Shown piece by piece: positions 58,089 to 64,000 of a stretch of DNA of 64,000 nucleotides; the stretch's first letter is position 1; each line of letters begins with the position of its first letter. Origin of the DNA: Legionellaceae bacterium (GTDB lineage: Bacteria; Pseudomonadota; Gammaproteobacteria; Legionellales; Legionellaceae); the NCBI GenBank assembly GCA_029213075.1, contig JARGPO010000018.1, positions 1 to 64,000 on the forward strand. The letters are read 5' to 3'. The notes under the pieces are model-generated. The model made no database searches and was not told where the DNA came from. It saw nothing but the letters and a program-made list of their open reading frames with translations. A program made the position numbers and the translations under genes.

Positions 58089-59288
58089 TTACGTTATAAC
58101 AACAGGATTTTTTATTTTTTTTGCGGTCAACAAGTACATATTTATAACACTTAAGATTATTAACGGACCTGCAAGAGGAAGGATTGTATTAATATTATTA
58201 CGAGTTACAAAAAAACCAATTATAGCAGGCAATCCATATTGAATTGCTCCAAACACACCAGAAGCAGTGCCAGCAGATTTTTCAAAAGGCGCCAAAGATG
58301 AGCTTGTGGCAGGACCCATAAGCAAACCACTACCAAGTGTTATCATTGAGTTACAAGTAACAATATCTATTACATTTAATCCAATATATAAATATGCTGT
58401 CAACATACTTATTGCCCCAATAAAGACCATAAAAGTACCTAGCATAACAATTCTTGAAAGCTTGAATTTATTTGCAAAAAATGACGATAAGAAATTTCCA
58501 GATAGATAAAAAGTTGCGTTTACTCCAAACAATAAAGAATAGGTATAACTTGAAATCCCTAGATTTTTCATTAAAAGGACACTACCGACAGCAAAATACA
58601 AATACAAGCCTGTCATGCTCATAGTTGCACACATAGTATAAGTCCAAAATATACGAGATTTAAATATTTCATTTAAAGAACTCATATTAATTAAAGATTT
58701 GTTTTTTAATGAATTTTTTTTTGGTTCACTTGTTTCAGGTAGATAAAAATAAACTAGAAACATAGACAAACTAGCAAATATAGCTAAAAAAGTGAATGTG
58801 GACTTATAAGTATGAAAAACATCAATTAAGTAAGCTCCTAATAAAGGGGCAAGCATTGCGGTAATAGCTGCAATACAACTAATATAACTATACATTTTCG
58901 CAGACTTATTATCTTCATACATATCTCTAATTACCGCATAAACTACAACCAGCCCACTCGCGGCACTCGTACCATGGAAAAATCTAATTACCGTTAACCA
59001 GAATAAATTATCAGCAACAGAACATAAATATGAAGTTACGCAAAATCCTATTGTTGAAATAAGCATAATTGGTCTTCGTCCATATCTATCAGATATTTTT
59101 CCCATAATCAACTGAGGAACACTTGATGCAACCATAAAACTTAGCAACATAAACTGTATTTGTTGGGCATTAATATTTAGAACGTCCATCATTAAAGGTA
59201 TGCCACTAACAAATATATCCATCCCCAAAGCTTGAAAGACAGCACAAGGAGCAAGAATATACAAAGCATAGGATTTAAAGTTTTTCAT
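58089..59288 (-). CDS. Bcr/CflA-type multidrug efflux MFS transporter
   Basis: 399 residues, 12 membrane segments. FVSGIPLMMDVLNINAQQIQFMLLSF and PQLIMGKISDRYGRRPIMLIST are Bcr/CflA hallmarks, as is RDMYEDNKSAKMYSYI. The C-terminal half has GVFGAIQYGLPAIIGFFV. Members export drugs such as bicyclomycin or chloramphenicol; the substrate here is unknown. It lies 171 bp upstream of the Pht-like gene on the same strand and probably has its own promoter. Confidence 0.85.
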   Translation of the reverse strand: MKNFKSYALYILAPCAVFQALGMDIFVSGIPLMMDVLNINAQQIQFMLLSFMVASSVPQLIMGKISDRYGRRPIMLISTIGFCVTSYLCSVADNLFWLTVIRFFHGTSAASGLVVVYAVIRDMYEDNKSAKMYSYISCIAAITAMLAPLLGAYLIDVFHTYKSTFTFLAIFASLSMFLVYFYLPETSEPKKNSLKNKSLINMSSLNEIFKSRIFWTYTMCATMSMTGLYLYFAVGSVLLMKNLGISSYTYSLLFGVNATFYLSGNFLSSFFANKFKLSRIVMLGTFMVFIGAISMLTAYLYIGLNVIDIVTCNSMITLGSGLLMGPATSSSLAPFEKSAGTASGVFGAIQYGLPAIIGFFVTRNNINTILPLAGPLIILSVINMYLLTAKKIKNPVVIT

Positions 59289-59395
59289 TTAATTTATCTT
59301 TACTATTATATAAAACGATACCATCTTGAATTAAACCCATTATGTCGTTATTTTATCTAAAATTATGACTGGCTTATAAAATATCATTCAATTCA

Positions 59396-59459
59396 AACCC
59401 TCATTATAAGGGTTAAGTATATCAGAATATAATATCGTTAGTCCAATTGGATGACTAAC
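59396..59459 (-). terminator. Two stem-loops after the porin gene
   Basis: GTTAGTC/GACTAAC (59437-59459, loop 9) overlaps the porin stop codon, and AACCCT/AGGGTT (59396-59414, loop 7) follows, then TTTG on the minus strand. Together they could terminate the porin transcript. Stems are short. Confidence 0.45.
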
Positions 59460-60354
59460 CTTTCCAACTCAGACCAAAAAATAATCCCTGCAAATTAAAA
59501 TTTGATGTATTAAAAACAGCGTTATTTGTTCTGGTAGATAAGTCGGATAATACCGCATCAAAGTATGTTGTCCACAACCAGCCTAAATCAGCAGTCAATG
59601 ATCCTCTAAGCAAATCACGTTGGTATTTAACTGCTAACTTAGTATCAACCTCTGGTACCACTGTACTATGCTTGCCGTATCTACCAGGAAAAAAATTAGT
59701 ATAATAAGTGGAAATCTTTTGCTGCCCAGCTAACATAGCAGCAGCAACATTTGCATGAGCCGTTAATGATTCTACTATTTTAAATCCAAAATCTCCACCA
59801 ATACGTGGTCCGAAACCATTAAATGTTCTATTTTTAGTAATTCCGCTTCTATCTACATTGTTATTAACAAGGGCGCTAGCGCTCCAATTTGTTATAATAT
59901 TGGCAAATGAAATACCACCATGAAATCTTAACATTGAGCGATTAAAAGCATTAACTTTCTGCCCTAATTCTAAATTAACTGCATTCCATTTAGGACGTAA
60001 TATAGCGAAGTCATCGACAAGAGATGTTTGTTCCGTTGAAGTATTTACGCCTGTATAACCTGATGTATACCCACTTAACCTATACCAATTTAGATTAACA
60101 TCATTACCAGTATTAAAGTTATAAGCAGCCCAAAGCTTAAAACCCCAATAATATTTATAGTCAAATTCTGTTATCTGACTCCCTCCGGAGGTGTCATTAG
60201 TCAACCCATGAACACCTTCGGCTCCCAATGAAGGACTAAGATATAATGCCTGACCTCCAAACTCATAAGAATTTCCTATATAACTTCCCATATCTCCTGC
60301 ATAAGTTGATTGACAACATAAGATTGCAGACATAAATACTACTTTTCTAAACAT
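59455..60354 (-). CDS. Legionella-type major outer membrane protein (Lpg1974/MOMP family porin)
   Basis: 299 residues with a signal peptide (about 1-19, ending STYA). The mature N-terminus GDMGSYIGNSYEFGGQALYLSPSLGAEG, the WGFKLWAAYNFNTGNDVNLNWYRL block and the final GLFFGLSWKG are those I recall from the Legionella MOMP/Lpg1974 porin family, a beta-barrel of alternating strands ending in an aromatic-Lys-Gly. AGGAG precedes the ATG. It is abundant in such bacteria and forms an outer-membrane pore. Confidence 0.85.
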   Translation of the reverse strand: MFRKVVFMSAILCCQSTYAGDMGSYIGNSYEFGGQALYLSPSLGAEGVHGLTNDTSGGSQITEFDYKYYWGFKLWAAYNFNTGNDVNLNWYRLSGYTSGYTGVNTSTEQTSLVDDFAILRPKWNAVNLELGQKVNAFNRSMLRFHGGISFANIITNWSASALVNNNVDRSGITKNRTFNGFGPRIGGDFGFKIVESLTAHANVAAAMLAGQQKISTYYTNFFPGRYGKHSTVVPEVDTKLAVKYQRDLLRGSLTADLGWLWTTYFDAVLSDLSTRTNNAVFNTSNFNLQGLFFGLSWKG

Positions 60355-60509
60355 ACAACTAACTCCTGTAAATATACTTGAAATTATTTAACCTAAAATA
60401 AAAAGTTCAAAATAAACCTATGGGCAAGAAAATACAACAGATCAACAAAAGCAATTTTTACTATTATATTCCTATTACGCAGGCAGAGTTGGAGGGTTGG
60501 ACTAACACA

Positions 60510-61118
60510 TCATCGATAACAGGTAATTCTACTAAATGCTAAGCATTCATCTCCAAAACATAATTTAGAATCTCCTAAGGACTTAGTTGCATTAACTTCC
60601 TTATCGATGACATAGCTCTGCTCTTTCATATACCCCATACGCTTACAAAATGAATCTGCCGCTCTCCTACCGCACTGCTGATCATTTTCATAGCACCAAG
60701 CTACACGATATTTTTTATAACGAGGATATACAAATGTTTTTGAACGAAAATAATAAGATTTCACCGGGTTATGACTTATATCATTAACACAACGTATTAA
60801 TTTAAAACCATTACAATTCCAGCCTTTACAAGTATGCTTGCATTCGCGACAACCGTCTAAGAAAATGGTATATCCAACATTATTAGCAATTATTGATTTT
60901 GAGGATCTATCATACCCCATCTTTTTACAATACATATTTGCTACATCATTGCCACATTTCTTCTTGTCATACAATAAACAATAACTTAACTGCTTATCAT
61001 GATACTTTGGGCTCCAAAAATCTCTAGAGTATGACAAATTATCTTTCTCAGCATGCCCTACTCCAAGGCAAACCACTAGCATAAAAAAAACAGTTAAAAA
61101 TAACCTAATAACTTTCAT
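60510..61118 (-). CDS. Cys-rich secreted protein with two internal repeats, unknown function
   Basis: 202 residues with a signal peptide (about 1-23, ending GHA). The mature protein holds two related modules of about 65-70 residues. Module 1 has Cys47, 55, 64, 97, 102 and 110; module 2 has Cys142, 149, 158, 187, 192 and 200; both share YCxxY/CYExx, CGxxxAxxxCKxMGY and C-x4-C-x7-C spacing. Module 1 also has Cys90 and Cys93. Six conserved Cys per module suggests three disulfides each. Basic residues are frequent. No family is recognised. It is 27 bp after dnaE on the same strand. Confidence 0.7.
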   Translation of the reverse strand: MKVIRLFLTVFFMLVVCLGVGHAEKDNLSYSRDFWSPKYHDKQLSYCLLYDKKKCGNDVANMYCKKMGYDRSSKSIIANNVGYTIFLDGCRECKHTCKGWNCNGFKLIRCVNDISHNPVKSYYFRSKTFVYPRYKKYRVAWCYENDQQCGRRAADSFCKRMGYMKEQSYVIDKEVNATKSLGDSKLCFGDECLAFSRITCYR

Positions 61119-61145
61119 ATAAAAATCCGCTAATTTAATGATCTG

Positions 61146-64000
61146 TTAATAACATAACTCCACATTAGTTGCACCAACCAAATCTAATAATTTTTCAATT
61201 AATTCATCGGATGGATTAACCCTATAATCTAGCCCTAAATTAATAGTCGCTTTTGCGACAGAATTAGAATAACAAATTTGAACAACGCAACCACCTTGAT
61301 AACTTTTCAGTAAAGATTGAAGGCTAGGTAATAGTTTTTCATCTGATGATGATAATGTCAAAGAAAGACACTTTATAAAACGTAATCGCGCATCCTCAAC
61401 ACTAAGTAGCAAGCTCGCCATTATCTTATTTCCACCAGTGTAACCATCTTCAGATAGCTCACCCTCAACTACCGCAATATCTCCAACTGAAATTCTTCCT
61501 TGTATCTGCTCAAAAATTTCTGAGAATGCTACTATATCGATTGCTCCCTTCGCATCGTCAAGATTTATGATAGCTAGCTTTTTTCCTCTTTTAGTAACAA
61601 TTTGTTTGATGCCTCTAATCAGACCACAAACTATAACTCGTTTCGATTTCAATGGATTTAATTCTGAAATTTTTTGTGTGAAAGATGTAAACTCTTTAAT
61701 GTATGGATCGCTTGGATGACCAGTTAAATATAATCCGAGAGTTTCCTTCTCTCCAGTAAGGCGCTCTTTAATAGACCAAGGCTTAGCTTCAACATATGAG
61801 TCAACTTTTGAGGACTCCTCAAACAAAGAAAACAAATCACCTTGACCACTTTGTTGATGCTTTTGATGATTAACTCCTATTTGCAAAGCTTTATCTATTG
61901 AGATACAAAGAGATGATCGCTCTACTTTGAAATCATCCATACAACCGCTTTTAATAAGAGCATCTAATACGCGACGATTTATTTTTCTAAGATCTAATCT
62001 TTTGCACAAATCAAACATGCTTGAATATAAGCCGTTTTGCTCTCTATCCTCAACTAAACTGGCAATAGCCGCCTCGCCAACACCCTTAATTGCCCCTAGG
62101 CCATAAATTATTGTTTTTTCATCGATAACTGTAAACGAATACTGAGAGTTATTTAATGACGGTGGCAAAACCGTCAGCCCCATATTGGCACATTCATTTA
62201 TAAAGCCTACTGTTTTCTCAGTGTTATCCATATCAGATGACATAACAGCGGCCATAAATGCTGCTGGATAATGCGCCTTTAGCCAAGCTGTTTGGTATGC
62301 AATTAAGGCATAAGCTGCAGAGTGAGATTTATTAAATCCATATCCGGCAAATTTTTCGATCAAATCAAATATAGTGGTAGATTCCTCAACAGGAACCCCT
62401 CGCTCTTTTGCACCATCTGTAAAAAATATTCGTTGCTTCTCCATCTCCTCTGGCTTCTTTTTACCCATGGCTCGCCGTAATAAATCGGCACCACCTAAAG
62501 TATAGTTAGCTAGAACCTGAGCAATTTGCATAACTTGTTCTTGATATAAAATAATACCATAAGTTGGTTTTAATATTGTTTCTAGATCTGGGTGCATGTA
62601 CTCAACCGGCGCATAACCATGCTTACGCTCAATAAAATCATCAACCATTCCTGACTGCAATGGGCCGGGTCTAAACAATGCGACTAGCGCGATAATATCC
62701 TCAAAGCAATCTGGCTGCAAACGATGGATAAGGTCTTTCATTCCACGAGATTCTAACTGGAAAACTGCCGTTGTTTTACATGCCTTTAAAAGCGTAAAAC
62801 TATCAGCATCATCCATTTTGATATCTAGTATATCAATTGCTTCAAGATTATTTGCAAGTCTGTCTTTATTTATTATTTTTAATGCCCAGTCGATAATAGT
62901 TAAAGTACGTAAACCAAGAAAATCAAATTTTACTAAGCCCGCAGACTCAACATCATCCTTATCAAACTGACTAACTATTTGAGTTGAACCTTCTTCACAA
63001 TAAATAGCAGTAAAATCCGTTAGTTTTGAAGGAGCTATAACCACACCACCGGCGTGCTTACCAGCATTTCTGGTCACACCTTCTAATTTTAGGGCAAGAT
63101 TCAACAACTCCCTAACCTCATCTTCTTCGGCGTAGCGTCTGGCTAATTCTTCCTCTTTTTCAAGTGCTAATGAAAGTGTAATACCTAACTCAAAAGGTAT
63201 AAGCTTAGCTATCTTGTCAACAAATCCATAAGGATGACCTAACACCCTACCAACATCTCGGACAACAGCCTTAGCAGCCATAGTACCAAAGGTTATAATC
63301 TGTGAAACACTTTGTCTACCATATTTTTTTGCAACATATTCAATAACTCGATCTCGACCATCCATACAGAAATCAATATCAAAATCCGGCATTGATACAC
63401 GCTCAGGATTTAGGAATCTCTCAAACAGCAACTCATACTCAAGTGGGTCTAGATCAGTAATTAACAAAACGTAAGCAACAAGTGAGCCAGCACCAGAGCC
63501 ACGACCCGGGCCAACTGGTACGCCATTTGATTTAGCCCAATGAATAAAGTCTGCAACAATTAAGAAATAACTCGCAAAACCCATTGAATTAATAACTTTA
63601 AGCTCAACTTTAAGTCTCTCATCATATTGTACTCTTATATCGGTAGTATCTTTTCCTGGAAATAAATGTTTTAACCTTTTATCCAATCCTTCAGATGCAA
63701 GAACAGATAAATAATCTTCAACAGAGGATAGATTTTCAGGAATTGGAAAATTTGGCAAACATGGTTCATCAAGTTTTAACTTCACACTACATCGAACACT
63801 AATTTCAACCGAGTTTTGTAAGGCTTGCGGTAAATCTTTAAATAGTTCTTGCATCTCACTTGCGCTACGCAGATATTGTTTTGGATTATATTTGCGCTCT
63901 CGCTTAGCATCATTTAAAGTGCAACCTTGTTGAATACAGACTCTCGCCTCATGTGCATGATAATCAACTTCATTTAAAAATCTTACATCATTTGTTGCAA
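61146..64000 (-). CDS. dnaE: DNA polymerase III alpha subunit DnaE, 5' part outside window
   Basis: The frame is open to the window end: upstream of an internal Met at 63854 the reading continues with TNDVRFLNEVDYHAHEARVCI, which is DnaE sequence, so that Met is not the start. About 950 residues are visible, lacking the N-terminal PHP part. Catalytic aspartates in MPDFDIDFCMDGRD, GAGSLVAYVL, GGADLLRRAMGKKKPEEME, then the HhH region and C-terminal OB domain (VIVCGLIRGIKQIVTKRGKKLAIINLDD). It is the replicative polymerase. Stop at 61146. Confidence 0.97.
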   Translation of the reverse strand, partial: ATNDVRFLNEVDYHAHEARVCIQQGCTLNDAKRERKYNPKQYLRSASEMQELFKDLPQALQNSVEISVRCSVKLKLDEPCLPNFPIPENLSSVEDYLSVLASEGLDKRLKHLFPGKDTTDIRVQYDERLKVELKVINSMGFASYFLIVADFIHWAKSNGVPVGPGRGSGAGSLVAYVLLITDLDPLEYELLFERFLNPERVSMPDFDIDFCMDGRDRVIEYVAKKYGRQSVSQIITFGTMAAKAVVRDVGRVLGHPYGFVDKIAKLIPFELGITLSLALEKEEELARRYAEEDEVRELLNLALKLEGVTRNAGKHAGGVVIAPSKLTDFTAIYCEEGSTQIVSQFDKDDVESAGLVKFDFLGLRTLTIIDWALKIINKDRLANNLEAIDILDIKMDDADSFTLLKACKTTAVFQLESRGMKDLIHRLQPDCFEDIIALVALFRPGPLQSGMVDDFIERKHGYAPVEYMHPDLETILKPTYGIILYQEQVMQIAQVLANYTLGGADLLRRAMGKKKPEEMEKQRIFFTDGAKERGVPVEESTTIFDLIEKFAGYGFNKSHSAAYALIAYQTAWLKAHYPAAFMAAVMSSDMDNTEKTVGFINECANMGLTVLPPSLNNSQYSFTVIDEKTIIYGLGAIKGVGEAAIASLVEDREQNGLYSSMFDLCKRLDLRKINRRVLDALIKSGCMDDFKVERSSLCISIDKALQIGVNHQKHQQSGQGDLFSLFEESSKVDSYVEAKPWSIKERLTGEKETLGLYLTGHPSDPYIKEFTSFTQKISELNPLKSKRVIVCGLIRGIKQIVTKRGKKLAIINLDDAKGAIDIVAFSEIFEQIQGRISVGDIAVVEGELSEDGYTGGNKIMASLLLSVEDARLRFIKCLSLTLSSSDEKLLPSLQSLLKSYQGGCVVQICYSNSVAKATINLGLDYRVNPSDELIEKLLDLVGATNVELCY

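Noticed and set aside
63854-63854. Start codon of DnaE at 63854
   Set aside because: Upstream codons read as DnaE (NEVDYHAHEARVCI), so the frame runs on past the window edge.

Overview
The window is AT-rich bacterial chromosome, densely coded on both strands. Gene content points to a gammaproteobacterium, probably of the Legionella/Coxiella/Francisella-like side of the class. The pointers are a Legionella-type major outer membrane protein (59455-60354), a Pht-like major facilitator (56628-57917), the rpsF-rpsR-membrane protein-rplI order, separated type II secretion genes (gspL-gspM and gspK about 10 kb apart), type IV pilus minor pilins and a DAP-type murE. The genus cannot be fixed from the sequence alone.

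Layout. 1-272 is a decayed IS1-type transposase. 420-8194 (minus) holds a lytic transglycosylase lipoprotein, an LPS-core type glycosyltransferase, clpA/clpS, icd and mreBCD. 8391-10260 has a ComEA-like protein, a methyltransferase and a small secreted or membrane protein. 10416-10729 is a non-coding element with 38-bp imperfect inverted ends and seven TTTAGG units. 10733-16410 (minus) is a tightly packed ppsA-antiporter-nadC-murG run. 17339-21702 (plus) is purB-nadB-nadA, so with nadC the de novo quinolinate route lies within 11 kb. 21882-25041 carries a GGDEF/EAL protein and a RES/Xre-type toxin-antitoxin pair. 25135-28576 has tRNA-Leu, a GT39-like transferase, a polyprenol-phosphate sugar synthase and trhO.

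28616-33491 (minus) is the start of the division/cell-wall cluster, mraZ-rsmH-ftsL-ftsI-murE, which stops after murE; murG is about 17 kb away and looks Firmicute-like. 33718-38936 holds coaX, rnpB (RNase P RNA), a GT4 glycosyltransferase, radA, xseB, ispA, tRNA-Ala and tRNA-Glu. 39052-41740 holds a uridine-kinase-like gene, a broken FAD/NAD(P)-binding protein gene and dgt. 41843-49109 holds a SPOR lipoprotein, gspM/gspL, the ribosomal operon, an uncharacterised lipoprotein, a PilX-like pilin and a double prepilin that looks like a truncated PilV fused to PilW. 49183-51924 is hisC, phhB and an AlaC-type aminotransferase. 52180-61118 is mostly envelope: an M13 peptidase, gspK, mltA, two MFS transporters, the porin and a Cys-rich secreted protein with two internal repeats. 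61146-64000 is dnaE, cut by the window end.

How it fits together: most genes are housekeeping (wall synthesis and shape, NAD synthesis, proteolysis, translation). Accessory features are two IS relics, the MITE-like element, two families of dispersed palindromic repeats, one pseudogene and the RES/Xre module. The best candidates for something undescribed are the double prepilin (48231-49109), the inverted-repeat element with telomere-like units (10416-10729), and the Firmicute-like murG at the end of a ppsA-antiporter-nadC run.
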